Virus record (IMG/VR): IMGVR_UViG_3300010885_011380
Span: 1-55,574 of that record
Direction: 5' to 3' (one strand)
From: a virus
DNA: 55,574 bases
Part shown: positions 10,090 to 19,722 of the stretch, one piece after another
Layout: each line of letters begins with the position of its first letter
How positions within the stretch are numbered: the stretch's first letter is position 1
Made by a program: the position numbers and the translations under genes
The notes under the pieces: model-generated
Databases searched by the model: none
The model's input: only the letters and a program-made list of their open reading frames with translations
Told to the model about the DNA's origin: nothing

Positions 10090-10935
10090 ATGCTTGAGTA
10101 CTACTACCACGGCACGGTCAGGAAGGTCGTAGTCGCCTTCGCATCGCTCTTCAACAGCATCTATGTGTCGAGGAGGGACGAGGGCGGCAGCGAGATAGAG
10201 CGCATCCGTGTCCCCATCGCATACGGTCCGCAGCAGAAGTTCCTGCGGAGGCTCGACAGGATCGGCACCGACTTCGACCAACAGGCGGTGAGGGTTGAGA
10301 ACTACCTCCCCCGACTGTCCTTCGAGATCAACACGCTTCAGTACGACTCGTCTAGGAAACTGAACAGCATCCAACAGACCGTGGCGTACAACGCCGCCGA
10401 CAGGGGTTCCCTCAAGCGGCGGTACGAGCGTGTCCCGTACAACATGAACATGACCCTCGGTGTCATGGCGAAGACGATGGACGACTCGCTTCAGATCGTG
10501 GAGCAGATCATCCCGTACTTCACCCCCGAGTATGTGTTCACGATCAAGGCGATAGACGGGATGGACATGGATGTGGACATCCCCATCGTCCTCTCGTCCG
10601 TCTCGCTGACTGAGGGCGACGATGGCTCCTACGGCGACTACTCGACGAGGAAGATCAACTTCGCCAACCTTCAGTTCAGCGCAAAGATGTACCTCTACGG
10701 ACCGATCAAGACGGCACCCGTGATCCTGAACTCGGATGTGAACATCTACAGGATAGAGGACTTCGGGAAGGACACCGCCGACATCAAGAAGTACGCCGAT
10801 GTGGGCGTTTCGGCTGCGGCGGGCATGACTGCGGGCGGCTATGCGCCGTCCCTCACGGCGGGATGGACGGGGGCGGGTGCCACCCATGCCGAGGTCTTCA
10901 TCCGTGAGTACCCGCCGACACCTTGGGGAACATGA
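10090..10935 (+). CDS. 15: Proximal tail sheath stabiliser gp15-like
   Basis: T4 gp15-type protein that forms the ring at the top of the tail and connects it to the neck. The segments YYYHGTVRKVVVAFASLFN, VPIAYGPQQKFLRRL, LPRLSFEINTLQYDSSRK and RVPYNMNMTLGVMAK are typical. 281 residues, close to T4 (272). The C-terminus is a Gly/Ala extension. The stop overlaps the gp16 start (ATGA). Confidence 0.9.
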   Translation: MLEYYYHGTVRKVVVAFASLFNSIYVSRRDEGGSEIERIRVPIAYGPQQKFLRRLDRIGTDFDQQAVRVENYLPRLSFEINTLQYDSSRKLNSIQQTVAYNAADRGSLKRRYERVPYNMNMTLGVMAKTMDDSLQIVEQIIPYFTPEYVFTIKAIDGMDMDVDIPIVLSSVSLTEGDDGSYGDYSTRKINFANLQFSAKMYLYGPIKTAPVILNSDVNIYRIEDFGKDTADIKKYADVGVSAAAGMTAGGYAPSLTAGWTGAGATHAEVFIREYPPTPWGT

Positions 10936-11411
10936 TGGAGGACGGAGTGAACGACATCGACATGAACATCGCAAGGACATTGGGGATCGACCCCTCGCCC
11001 GTGCCCGTGGGCGCACCCGTGCAGGAAGTGCTTCCCGTGCGCACGGGCGGGTACACGGCGCAGGATGCCGACAGGGACTACTCCGAGGTGCGCAGGAACC
11101 TCAAGTGCCTCATTGAGAAGTCGCAGGAGGCGATTGAGGGCATCGTGGAACTCGCCCGTGACAGCCAACAGCCCCGTGCCTACGAGGTCGTGGCGCAGTT
11201 GGTGCAGTCGAGCCTTGAGGCGAACACACGGCTGATCGACCTCCACCGCAGGATGAAGGACATCCGCAGGGAGGAGGTCACGAACAAGACCACGAATGTG
11301 ACCAACAACTCCATCTATGTGGGCAGCACCGCCGAGTTGCAGAAGATGATCAAGGCGCAGCGGAAGGCGATTCAGGACGGCGAGGAGGCTGCGGGTGACA
11401 AGGGCGACTGA
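10932..11411 (+). CDS. 16: Terminase small subunit gp16-like
   Basis: DNA-recognition/regulatory subunit of the packaging motor. The family hallmarks are the central helical region (YEVVAQLVQSSLEANTRLIDLHRRMKDI) and the C-terminal TNVTNNSIYVGSTAELQKMIK. 159 residues, like T4 gp16 (164). I chose ATG 10932, which overlaps the gp15 stop; a TTG nine bases earlier is possible but less likely. The 3' end overlaps the gp17 start region. Confidence 0.88.
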   Translation: MMEDGVNDIDMNIARTLGIDPSPVPVGAPVQEVLPVRTGGYTAQDADRDYSEVRRNLKCLIEKSQEAIEGIVELARDSQQPRAYEVVAQLVQSSLEANTRLIDLHRRMKDIRREEVTNKTTNVTNNSIYVGSTAELQKMIKAQRKAIQDGEEAAGDKGD

Positions 11412-13083
11412 CCATGAGACATACATGGGCAACCCGCTCCTCAAGGGCGAGTATGTCCAGCAGGAGTTCACCAAGGAGCAACTTGAGGAATACATCAAGT
11501 GTTCCGAAGACCCCGTCCACTTCATTGAGAACTACATCAAGGTCGTGACCATCGACCACGGTCTAGTTCCGTTCACGATGTACGATTGGCAGAGGCAGAT
11601 CGTCAGGTCGGTCTTCGACAACCGATTCGTCATCTGCAAGATTCCCCGTCAGAGCGGCAAGACCACCACCTTGGTGTCCTGCATCCTGCACCTCGTCCTG
11701 TTCAACTCGGACTACAAGGCTGCGATCCTCGCCAACAAACTGAAGACGGCGACCGAGATCATGGACAGGGTCAAGATCGCCTACGAGAACCTGCCGAAGT
11801 GGCTGCAACAGGGCGTGAAGGAATGGAACAAGACCTCGGTGACCTTGGAGAACGGCTCCAAGATCATCTGCTCGTCCACCTCGTCCTCCGCCGTCCGTGG
11901 CTCGGCGTACAACTTCCTCCTCCTAGACGAGTTCGCCTTCGTCCCCGATCAGATCGCAGAGCAGTTCTTCGCATCGGTATACCCGACGATCACCTCGGGA
12001 AAGACCTCCAAGACGGTGCTTGTCTCCACCCCAAACGGGCTGAACCTGTTCTACAAGATGTGGCAGAACGCCAAGAACGGGAAGAGCGAGTTCAAGGCGG
12101 TCGAGGCGCATTGGTGGCAGGTTCCAGGTCGTGACGAGAGGTTCAAGCAGACGACCATCGCCAACACCTCCGAGCGGCAATGGATGTCGGAGTACGAGTG
12201 CGAGTTCCTCGGGTCGCAGGAAACCCTGATCAGGGCTTCCAAGATCGCCGCCCTCGCCTTCGCCACCCCGATATTGGAGACTGAGGACGGTCTTGCGGTC
12301 TACGAGCATCCGATCAAGGGTCACATCTACGCCACCTGCGTGGATTCCTCCCGCTCAATCGGTCAGGACTACAACGCCCTAACGGTCGTGGATGTGACCG
12401 CCGTCCCCTACAAGGTGGTCGCCAAGTACCGCTCGAACACCATCCCCGTCCCGATCTTCCCCGAGATGATCAGGACGATAGCCACGAAGTACAACGAGGC
12501 GTACTGCCTCATAGAGATCAACGACACGGGACAACAGGTGTCGGACATCCTCAAGGACGAACTCGAATACGAGAATGTGATCACCATCTCCATCAAGGGC
12601 AAGAAGGGTCAGCGGGTGGGCGAGGGCTTCGGCGGGGGCAGGGTGTACGGCGGCGTGAAGATGTCGAGTCAGGTCAAGAAGACGGGGTGCCTGATCCTGA
12701 AGGAGATGATCGAATCGGACAAGTTGATCGTCAACGACTTCGACATCATCGCTGAAATCTCGACCTACATCCTCAAGGCGGGGTCATACGAGGCGACCGA
12801 GGGCTACCACGACGACCTGATCGCCACCTTGGTCATGTTCGGGTGGCTGACCACGCAGGAGTACTTCAAGGACTTGGTCAACCTAGATGTCCGCAAGCGG
12901 CTCTTCGACGAGAAGATCAAGAAGTTGGAGGAGGACATGGTTCCCTTCGGCTTCATGGATATGGGAGAGGACGAGTTGGTCGAGGCGGCGAGGATGCTGT
13001 CAAGCGAACCCGCCCTCAAGCCCAAGGAATCCAAGAGGAGCAGGTCTTGGATGGACGATGCCGACGAGGTCTTGCGGGAGTGA
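11395..13083 (+). CDS. 17: Terminase large subunit gp17-like (packaging ATPase/nuclease)
   Basis: ATP-driven DNA-packaging motor with a headful nuclease. Numbering from GTG 11395: Walker A PRQSGKT at 84-90, Walker B LLLDEF with D178/E179, coupling motif VLVSTPNG near 208-214. The RNase H-like nuclease shows CVDSSR (D317), CLIEIND (E374) and YHDDL (D473/D474). 562 residues against 610 in T4. The GTG start has a GAGGAGG site six bases upstream; the in-frame ATG at 11425 lies after the gp16 stop and has no good site, so either could be used. No intron or inserted homing endonuclease is present. Confidence 0.95.
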   Translation: MTRATDHETYMGNPLLKGEYVQQEFTKEQLEEYIKCSEDPVHFIENYIKVVTIDHGLVPFTMYDWQRQIVRSVFDNRFVICKIPRQSGKTTTLVSCILHLVLFNSDYKAAILANKLKTATEIMDRVKIAYENLPKWLQQGVKEWNKTSVTLENGSKIICSSTSSSAVRGSAYNFLLLDEFAFVPDQIAEQFFASVYPTITSGKTSKTVLVSTPNGLNLFYKMWQNAKNGKSEFKAVEAHWWQVPGRDERFKQTTIANTSERQWMSEYECEFLGSQETLIRASKIAALAFATPILETEDGLAVYEHPIKGHIYATCVDSSRSIGQDYNALTVVDVTAVPYKVVAKYRSNTIPVPIFPEMIRTIATKYNEAYCLIEINDTGQQVSDILKDELEYENVITISIKGKKGQRVGEGFGGGRVYGGVKMSSQVKKTGCLILKEMIESDKLIVNDFDIIAEISTYILKAGSYEATEGYHDDLIATLVMFGWLTTQEYFKDLVNLDVRKRLFDEKIKKLEEDMVPFGFMDMGEDELVEAARMLSSEPALKPKESKRSRSWMDDADEVLRE

Positions 13084-13095
13084 AATCCTGTAGCG

Positions 13096-13103
13096 GCTAA
13101 ATA
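13096..13103 (+). promoter_or_regulatory. Late promoter motif GCTAAATA
   Basis: Sits in the 50-base gap between the terminase and sheath genes, 30 bases before the sheath start, followed by an AAGGAGAGAAG ribosome site. It can drive sheath, tube and portal as a late unit. Confidence 0.75.
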
Positions 13104-13133
13104 TCCCCGTTACCTACCAAGGAGAGAAGAGAA

Positions 13134-15014
13134 ATGGCATTCCAACTCAGCCCAGGCGTGAATGTTACGGAGAAGGATCTGACGACCATCGTCCCCTCGG
13201 TCGCTTCGACCAATGCGGGATTCGTAGGACTCTTCAATTGGGGACCTTGCAACAAGCGCATCCTTGTTGACAGCGAGAACAACCTCGTCCAACTCTTTGG
13301 CACTCCTGACGATGGGAACGCCGAATGGTGGTTCTCCGCCGCCAACTTCCTCGGCTATGGCAACAACCTTCAGGTCGTCCGTTCCAAGGTCGGCGGCATG
13401 GTGAACGCCAATCCTCTCTCGTACACGATGGGTGGATCGACCGCCTCGACCGCAAACTGCCTCATTGAGAACGATGACAAGGTCGAGTTTGCCGATGTGA
13501 CCCTCTTGGGAGCCTTCACGGCTAGGTATCCTGGTGCGATTGGCAACAGCCTCCAAGTCCAAATCTGCGGATCGGCTACTGCCAACAGCACGGGTGGATA
13601 CACCGCTGCGGGCGTTCAGTTCAGCGATTGGGACTACGGCGATCAGTTCGACCGTGTGCCGTCTACCACGGAGTATGTCAGCAATCTCGGCGGTGCGAAT
13701 GACGAGTTCCACCTCGTCGTGATCGACAAGGGCGGTCTGTTCTCGGGAACGCCTGGCACGGTGCTTGAGCGTTTCCAAAATCTCTCCGTCCTGCCGACCG
13801 TCACGGACACCCTCGGCAACAGCGTCTGCTACTACGACAAGATCAACAGGGAGTCGAAGTACATCTTCGCCCTGCCGAAGGACACCACGACTTCGTTCAG
13901 CGACATCTTCATCGGTGGAACGGGTGCATGGAGCAGCGCAACCGACAATTGGCAGTACGACCAATCGGCTGCGGGCGGTCTGTCCTCGTCGGCTGCGACC
14001 AATGTCACCAACGCCTCGTTCGGAGTCGGCGTGTTCGACCTTTCGTCGGGCAACAACGGCGATACCGCTCTTCTGAACAACTACACGCATATCGCCCTCG
14101 GACAAGACCCCGATGACGATCCCGAGGGCTACTACCTCTTCCAAGACTCGGACACCGTCGATGTGAACCTCATCATCGGCGGTCCCGAGAAGGACTTCAC
14201 GCCGAACGCCGATCTCACCCACGAGGAGACTGGTCTTGTCGGACCTGCCATCAAGGACATCGTGGATGCCCGCAAGGACTGCGTTGCGTTCCTCTCGGTT
14301 CCGAACAAGAACCCGAACGACACCGATGCGAACAAGATGAACCGTGCGATCCAATACAGGAACAACATCGGCTCGTCCTCGTACTGCGTTATCGACTCGG
14401 GCTACAAGTACATGTACGATGTCTACAACGACACCTACCGTTGGGTGCCGCTGAACGGAGACATTGCGGGACTCTGCGCCCGCTCCGATGCGAACTTCGA
14501 CCCGTGGTTCAGTCCCGCAGGGTTCAACCGTGGTCAGATTCGTGGCGTTGTCAAGTTGGCGTTCCAACCCCGTCAATCGACTAGGGACACGCTCTACAAG
14601 AACAACATCAATCCCGTCGTGACCTTCTCGGGAGAGGGCACCGTCCTCTACGGCGACAAGACCGCCCTCACAAAGTCGTCCGCCTTCGACCGCATCAATG
14701 TCCGCCGCCTCTTCATCGTGCTTGAGAAGGCGATCTCGACCGCTGCCAAGTACAGCCTCTTCGAGTTCAACGATGCCTTCACCCGTGCGCAGTTCCGCAG
14801 CCTGATCGAACCGTTCCTCCGTGATGTTCAGGCTCGTCGTGGCATCTTCGACTTCAAGGTCGTGTGCGACGAGAAGAACAACACCCCCGAGGTGATCGAC
14901 AGCAACAGGTTCGTGGCTGACATCTACATCAAGCCGAACCGCAGCATCAACTTCATTCAGTTGAACTTCGTCGCCACCAAGACGGGCGTGAACTTCAACG
15001 AATTCGGTGCCTGA
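13134..15014 (+). CDS. 18: Tail sheath protein gp18-like
   Basis: Contractile tail sheath subunit. It opens with the near-universal AFQLSPGVNVTEKDLT, then the STNAGFVGLFNWGPCNKRILVDSE and LFGTPDD segments of T4-like sheaths. The C-terminal conserved domain includes NINPVVTFSGEGTVLYGDKTAL and RINVRRLFIVLEKAI, ending with the FIQLNFVATKTGVNFNEFG strand that interlocks neighbouring subunits. 626 residues, near T4 (659). A strong ribosome site lies ahead of ATG 13134. Confidence 0.95.
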   Translation: MAFQLSPGVNVTEKDLTTIVPSVASTNAGFVGLFNWGPCNKRILVDSENNLVQLFGTPDDGNAEWWFSAANFLGYGNNLQVVRSKVGGMVNANPLSYTMGGSTASTANCLIENDDKVEFADVTLLGAFTARYPGAIGNSLQVQICGSATANSTGGYTAAGVQFSDWDYGDQFDRVPSTTEYVSNLGGANDEFHLVVIDKGGLFSGTPGTVLERFQNLSVLPTVTDTLGNSVCYYDKINRESKYIFALPKDTTTSFSDIFIGGTGAWSSATDNWQYDQSAAGGLSSSAATNVTNASFGVGVFDLSSGNNGDTALLNNYTHIALGQDPDDDPEGYYLFQDSDTVDVNLIIGGPEKDFTPNADLTHEETGLVGPAIKDIVDARKDCVAFLSVPNKNPNDTDANKMNRAIQYRNNIGSSSYCVIDSGYKYMYDVYNDTYRWVPLNGDIAGLCARSDANFDPWFSPAGFNRGQIRGVVKLAFQPRQSTRDTLYKNNINPVVTFSGEGTVLYGDKTALTKSSAFDRINVRRLFIVLEKAISTAAKYSLFEFNDAFTRAQFRSLIEPFLRDVQARRGIFDFKVVCDEKNNTPEVIDSNRFVADIYIKPNRSINFIQLNFVATKTGVNFNEFGA

Positions 15015-15058
15015 TCGTGATGATGGAAACCCCGCTACATAAAGAGAAGGAGTCCTAA

Positions 15059-15685
15059 ATGTCACAGTTCAGCATCGACGCATTCCGTGCCAACCTCATC
15101 AACGGTCTTGCGAGGAACAACCTGTTCCTCGTCCAAGGCAACTTCCCTGGGAACAGCGTCGGCGCAATCCAAGGTGCGGCGGCTGTCGCAGGTGCCCTCT
15201 TCGGGGGTGCGGTCGGCGGTGCGGTGAACAACACCATCGCAGCGGTCGGCGGAGGCAACCCGAGTTCGCAGATTTCGTTCCTCTGCAAGTCTTCGAGGAT
15301 TCCCTCGTCCACGATAGGCGTGAACAACGCCTTCTACATGGGTAGGGCTTTCAAGTACCCAGGCGACAAGTCCTTCGCTGATTGGTCGATGACTTGCTAC
15401 AACGACGGCACCTACGGTCTGCGCAAGGCGTTCGAGTCGTGGATGAACCTGATGAACACGAACCGAACCAATGTCGGTCCGAACGCCATGAATGGCTTTA
15501 TGACCGATTGGACGGTGACTCCGCTCACCCGTGAAGGTAATCCCATCGCCCGCTACAAGTTGGTCGGATGCTGGCCGACCACCATGAACGAGATCACCCT
15601 CGACATGGCTGCGCAGTCCGAGCCTTCCACCTTCGATGTCACGATCTCGTATCAGTACTTCGAGGTCGATGGCGTGACCACCTAA
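15059..15685 (+). CDS. 19: Tail tube protein gp19-like with Gly/Ala-rich insertion
   Basis: Main subunit of the inner tail tube. Tube-fold strands are visible: NNLFLVQGNF, ISFLCKSSRIPSSTIGV, FKYPGDKSFADWSMTCYND and the closing FDVTISYQYFEVDG. 208 residues against 163 in T4. Most of the excess is a Gly/Ala-rich hydrophobic insertion between the first two strands (about residues 38-66), which could enter the tube lumen or protrude outside. A weak TACATAAA motif and GAGAAGGAG site precede ATG 15059. Confidence 0.9.
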   Translation: MSQFSIDAFRANLINGLARNNLFLVQGNFPGNSVGAIQGAAAVAGALFGGAVGGAVNNTIAAVGGGNPSSQISFLCKSSRIPSSTIGVNNAFYMGRAFKYPGDKSFADWSMTCYNDGTYGLRKAFESWMNLMNTNRTNVGPNAMNGFMTDWTVTPLTREGNPIARYKLVGCWPTTMNEITLDMAAQSEPSTFDVTISYQYFEVDGVTT

Positions 15686-15707
15686 CCCCACGGAGGGACT
15701 CTACATC

Positions 15708-17210
15708 ATGGAACTCTTTGGCTTCAGCCTAGGGCGCAGCAAGAAGCAGAAGGCACAGGACAAGGCGACGAAGTCGTTCGTCGTGCCCACCTTCGACGAC
15801 GGAGCGATCCCCGTCGAGGCGGGCGGCTTCTACGGTCAGTATGTCGATCTCGACGGCACCGTCCGCAACGACTTTGAACTCACGATGAAGTACCGTGAGA
15901 TGGCGCAGGACCCCATCGTGGAGGTCGCCATCGACGACATCGTGAACGAGTCGATCATCATGGGCGAGAAGAAGTCGCCCGTGAAGATTCTCCTCGACAG
16001 GCTCGACACGCCCGACTCGGTCAAGCAGAAGATTCACGACGAGTTCCGCAACCTCCTGCGGGTCATGCAGTTCGAGACGAAGGGTGCCGAAATCTTCCGC
16101 CGTTGGTATGTGGACGGCAAGATTTTCTTCCACATCATCATCGACGAGGAGAACCCGCAGAAGGGCATCCTTGAGATGCGGTATGTCGATCCGATGAACA
16201 TTCAGAAGATCAGGGAGTACAAGAAGGAAACCCTGAAGAACGGCACGAAGGTCATCACGGGGTACAAGGACTTCTACCTCTACAACAAGGACAACCCCCG
16301 TGCGGGCGGCAACGCTGCGGGCATCAAGATCAGCGAGGATGCAATCGCATTCTGCTCGTCGGGACTCATGGACAGCCGCTACAAGCGCACCGTGGGCTTC
16401 CTCCACAAGGCGATCAAGCCGCTGAACCAACTGCGGATGCTTGAGGATGCCATCGTCATCTACCGCATCTCCCGTGCGCCCGAGAGGCGCATCTTCTACA
16501 TTGATGTCGGCAACCTCCCCAAGACCAAGGCGGAGCAGTATGTCAAGGACCTGATGAACCGCTACCGCAACCGCCTCGTCTACGATGCGGGCACGGGCGA
16601 GGTGAGGGACGACAAGAAGTTCATGTCGATGCTTGAGGACTATTGGCTCCCCCGCCGTGAGGGTAGCCGTGGAACCGAGATCACAACCCTACAGGGCGGG
16701 GCGAACCTCGGTGAACTCACCGATGTCATCTACTTCCAGAAGAAGTTGTACCGCTCCCTCTGCGTCCCCGCAAGCCGCCTTGAGCAGGACAAGAGTTTCC
16801 ACCTCGGTCGCTCGACGGAGATCACCCGTGACGAGGTTCGGTTCACGAAGTTCGTCCACAGGCTCCGCACCAAGTTCAGCGAACTGTTCTTCGACATCCT
16901 CAAGAAGCAGTTGATCCTCAAGAAGATCATCACTCAGGACGAGTGGCTTGAGATGAAGGAGGCGATCTACTTCGACTTCCTCAAGGACAACCTCTTCACG
17001 GAACTCAAGAACGCCGAGGTCCGCAAGCAGCAGGTCGAGGAGTTGGGGAACATCAAAGCCTACATAGGTAAGTACTACTCGCACCAATGGGTGCGGAAGA
17101 ATGTGCTTGGATTCAGCGAGTCGGACATCAAGCAGATGGACAAGGAGATCGAAGCCGAGCGCAACCAAGGCAAGATCGAACCCGACAACAGCCAATTCGG
17201 GCTTGCATGA
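15708..17210 (+). CDS. 20: Portal vertex protein gp20-like
   Basis: Dodecameric portal through which DNA enters and leaves the head. Conserved T4-like segments: KYREMAQDPIVEVAIDDIVNESI, the MRYVDPMNIQKIREYKKE wing, RAPERRIFYIDVGNLPK, then GTEITTLQGGANLGE and VPASRLEQDKSFHLGR. 500 residues, close to T4 (524). It follows the tube gene by 22 bases with a GGAGG site, and precedes the core-protein genes as in T4. Confidence 0.95.
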   Translation: MELFGFSLGRSKKQKAQDKATKSFVVPTFDDGAIPVEAGGFYGQYVDLDGTVRNDFELTMKYREMAQDPIVEVAIDDIVNESIIMGEKKSPVKILLDRLDTPDSVKQKIHDEFRNLLRVMQFETKGAEIFRRWYVDGKIFFHIIIDEENPQKGILEMRYVDPMNIQKIREYKKETLKNGTKVITGYKDFYLYNKDNPRAGGNAAGIKISEDAIAFCSSGLMDSRYKRTVGFLHKAIKPLNQLRMLEDAIVIYRISRAPERRIFYIDVGNLPKTKAEQYVKDLMNRYRNRLVYDAGTGEVRDDKKFMSMLEDYWLPRREGSRGTEITTLQGGANLGELTDVIYFQKKLYRSLCVPASRLEQDKSFHLGRSTEITRDEVRFTKFVHRLRTKFSELFFDILKKQLILKKIITQDEWLEMKEAIYFDFLKDNLFTELKNAEVRKQQVEELGNIKAYIGKYYSHQWVRKNVLGFSESDIKQMDKEIEAERNQGKIEPDNSQFGLA

Positions 17211-17228
17211 GCCGCACAAGGGGAACGG

Positions 17229-17975
17229 ATGGGATCGAACGAAGGTCAATCTCTCAACTCGGCAATCGACGCTGCGGGCGAAGGCAACGCATCGGGGTTC
17301 AGGGATGCCGTCCGTGCCGAACTCTACGGCAGGGTGAAGTCCCACCTCGACGGTCTGCGGGTCGAGATGTCGGAGTCTGTGCTAGGTGAGAACCTCACGG
17401 GCGCACCGTCAGCCCCGCCGACCACGAAGCCGATCAAGGCGGGCGACCTCCGAATCGTCCCCACCGCTGCGGGTGCCGCCAAGGACGACATGAGCCTCGA
17501 CCCGAACTTCGAGAAGGAGTTCTTCGTCAAGACCGTGCCGTACAAGAATCAGAAGATCACCATCAAGCAGTTGGGGACGGGCTTCGGCAAGCCCGTGAGG
17601 ATGTACATCAACGACCGCAGGTGGGAGTTCTTCCCAGGCCCGAAGGTCGGCATCAAGGCTGCGCAGCAATACATCGACGAGTTGCTCAAGGATGTCAAGA
17701 AAGACCCGCAACTCGCCGCTGCCATGACCCAGCAAATCAAGCAGGACAAGGCTGCGGGCGTATCGACCGTCGCCGCCCCCGTGGATGCGGGCAAGCCGAA
17801 CGAGGTGGCTGACGCTGCCGTCAAGCATGCGGATGCGGCACTCAAGCACAAGGAACTGAAGACGGGCATCCCTGCGGGCGGCAAGAAGCCCGCCGCAGCC
17901 CCCAAGGCTCCGAAGCCCCCTGCCGCACCGAAGCCGCCCAAGCCGAAGCCTACGAAGGAAGTGAAGCCGCAATGA
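17229..17975 (+). CDS. Probable prohead core protein (gp67/68 position)
   Basis: 248 residues between portal and protease genes, the place of T4 core genes 67 and 68. The N-terminus (NSAIDAAGEGNASGFRDAVRAEL) resembles core proteins of T4-like cyanophages. Residues ~45-55 read VEMSESVLGENL, containing an L-G-E site that fits prohead-protease specificity. A middle globular stretch (FGKPVRMYINDRRWEFFPGPK) is followed by a tail made almost only of Lys, Pro and Ala, suited to contact DNA or acidic core proteins. Its stop overlaps the next start (ATGA). Core assignment comes from position and composition. Confidence 0.65.
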   Translation: MGSNEGQSLNSAIDAAGEGNASGFRDAVRAELYGRVKSHLDGLRVEMSESVLGENLTGAPSAPPTTKPIKAGDLRIVPTAAGAAKDDMSLDPNFEKEFFVKTVPYKNQKITIKQLGTGFGKPVRMYINDRRWEFFPGPKVGIKAAQQYIDELLKDVKKDPQLAAAMTQQIKQDKAAGVSTVAAPVDAGKPNEVADAAVKHADAALKHKELKTGIPAGGKKPAAAPKAPKPPAAPKPPKPKPTKEVKPQ

Positions 17976-19288
17976 GCCACATGGACGACCTCAACGCCCT
18001 CATGTCGAGGGTCAACAAGAGCGGGGACAAGGATTCGATCAAGTTCGTCAGGAAGTTGATCGCAGCGGTCAAGGAAGGCGACAAGGGTGCCGTCAAGGGC
18101 ATCGTCCACTTCAACAGGGATCGGGCGAACCTAGTCCCCTCATCGGTCACCAAGTGGCTCAAAGAGGAAGCGATGGGAGAAGGTTGGGGTGATTTGGGTA
18201 GAACGCAACTAGGCACGATCACGCTCAAGTTCCACTTCGATGGCAACGAGAAACTCGCCACCTTGAGGACTTTCGTCAAGAGGTTCGGAGCCAAGGTCGA
18301 GGTCACGAAGAGGCGGAGCGGCGGCAGCGGCTACACGGAAGGTCTAGTGGTTCGTCCACCCGACCGTGCCATGAGTACCCAGCAGGACTTCGACTCGCTG
18401 AAGCCGATCAAGCACCAACTCATCGACGCAATCAGGCAAGCGGGGGCTACTTACGAAGACCCCGAGGGAATGTGGACAAGGGGAGGAAACATGGCGAACT
18501 CATACGAAGCAGAAGGCGATGACATCCAAGAGGACGAGTGGGGCGGCGGCTTTCAGAGTTCCGCAGATGCCCACAGGGAAGTCCAAGCGGGTCTGAAGGC
18601 TGACTTCAACCGCAATCGGGCAAAGACTCTTGCGCTCATGGTTCAAGTCATCCGTGGGGAAATCAGCAAGCAGAAGTTCAAGAAACTCACGGGCAGCAGT
18701 TTCGATGACCTGATGAAGAACGCTACATGGTACATCAACCAAATCAAGAGGATGCCGAAGTCGAAACTCGCTCCCGTCGCTCCCGCTGCGCCTACCGCCA
18801 AGGAAAGCGTGGACACGGACATCCAAGAGAAGGTCGAGATCGACGGTCGCACCCGCATGTACAGGGAAACCGTGATGCGGCTTGAGCAAGCACGGAAGAT
18901 CAGGGAAGGAAGGGCTAAGGCTATGCAGGAGAACCGATTCGGTGGTCTGTACGACGATGGCAGCGGCAAGGGAGCGATGATCCCCGCCCCCGTGGACTTC
19001 AACTTCCACGAGGCGATGAAGGCGGTCGAGAAGTACCGCTCCCTCCGTGAGAAGAAGAAGACCCTCTTCGGTGCCCCCAAGGGCAAGATGGAGGACTTGA
19101 ATGCTGCTGTCGCCATGAAGGACGGCAAGTTCTCCATGCAGGAGACGAAACTCTCCCCGAAGCAGAAGGAGTACAGGCAGTTCTTCGCCAAGGCTCTGAA
19201 GAAGTTCGGGCACAAGTCCCCCGCCGACATGGATGACGGCGAGAAGAAGAAGTTCTTCAATTGGGTCGAGAAGAATTGGAAGGGCTGA
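17972..19288 (+). CDS. Putative head/core protein with KKFFNWVEKNW tail
   Basis: 438 residues, not a named T4 homologue. It is helical and strongly charged. The C-terminus (SPADMDDGEKKKFFNWVEKNWKG) matches a tail seen on several virion or core proteins of marine T4-like phages. A central element, GLYDDGSGKGAMIPAPVDF (about residues 326-344), recurs in the scaffold protein encoded at 20823. TAKESVDTDIQEK shares the ESV motif found in other late proteins here. It overlaps both neighbours by a few bases, so it is translated within the core operon. Likely a core or internal protein, but no precise function can be given. Confidence 0.6.
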   Translation: MSHMDDLNALMSRVNKSGDKDSIKFVRKLIAAVKEGDKGAVKGIVHFNRDRANLVPSSVTKWLKEEAMGEGWGDLGRTQLGTITLKFHFDGNEKLATLRTFVKRFGAKVEVTKRRSGGSGYTEGLVVRPPDRAMSTQQDFDSLKPIKHQLIDAIRQAGATYEDPEGMWTRGGNMANSYEAEGDDIQEDEWGGGFQSSADAHREVQAGLKADFNRNRAKTLALMVQVIRGEISKQKFKKLTGSSFDDLMKNATWYINQIKRMPKSKLAPVAPAAPTAKESVDTDIQEKVEIDGRTRMYRETVMRLEQARKIREGRAKAMQENRFGGLYDDGSGKGAMIPAPVDFNFHEAMKAVEKYRSLREKKKTLFGAPKGKMEDLNAAVAMKDGKFSMQETKLSPKQKEYRQFFAKALKKFGHKSPADMDDGEKKKFFNWVEKNWKG

Positions 19289-19722
19289 TGCCGAAGGTCA
19301 CGGTCAAGTTCAAGGGAGCCAAGTCGGCGGGCGAGTTCGCCGCCAACTTCGCCATTTTGGATGACGGGGCGAAGGTCACCACGAGCGGCAGTTCCGCAAC
19401 GGTGACCTCGTCGAACCCCAAGACCGTGGCTCTCGTCAAGCAGATGGCGAGGGACATCGTGGAGGACAGGAGGTTCGGCGGCATGGTCGATGCCATGCTC
19501 GGAACCATCCGAACCTGCCTCTCGGAGGACAGGGCTGTGCAGATGAGCCTCTTGGACGGCTCCGTGCAGACGATGTCTCCCGCACACGCACAGGCGTTCG
19601 CCCGTGCGCACGACAGGCTGAACGAGGAAAACCAAGGGGCGTTCCTGATACTCGCATCGGAGAGCAAGGATGCGTATGCCCGATGCTTGGGCTTCGCAAG
19701 GAAGAACGAGGAAACCTACTAA
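19288..19722 (+). CDS. Hypothetical protein in head operon
   Basis: 144 residues from the TGATG overlap with the preceding gene. It has an N-terminal beta hairpin (PKVTVKFKGAKSAGEFAANFAI), a short strand set, then two helical blocks (KTVALVKQMARDIVEDRRF and SPAHAQAFARAHDRLNEE). No catalytic motif and no recognised family. The stop overlaps the next start (TAATG), so production is coupled to core genes; a minor head or assembly role is inferred. Confidence 0.6.
   Translation: MPKVTVKFKGAKSAGEFAANFAILDDGAKVTTSGSSATVTSSNPKTVALVKQMARDIVEDRRFGGMVDAMLGTIRTCLSEDRAVQMSLLDGSVQTMSPAHAQAFARAHDRLNEENQGAFLILASESKDAYARCLGFARKNEETY

Noticed and set aside
13110-15065. 651-codon open frame on the minus strand opposite the tail sheath gene
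   Set aside because: Pure antisense shadow: the sheath frame is certain, and the antisense protein is Val/Arg/Asp low-information sequence with no ribosome site. Similar long antisense frames (for example 2994-4430, 4724-6052, 6341-7879, 25539-27035, 26989-28146) arise from the biased third codon position.
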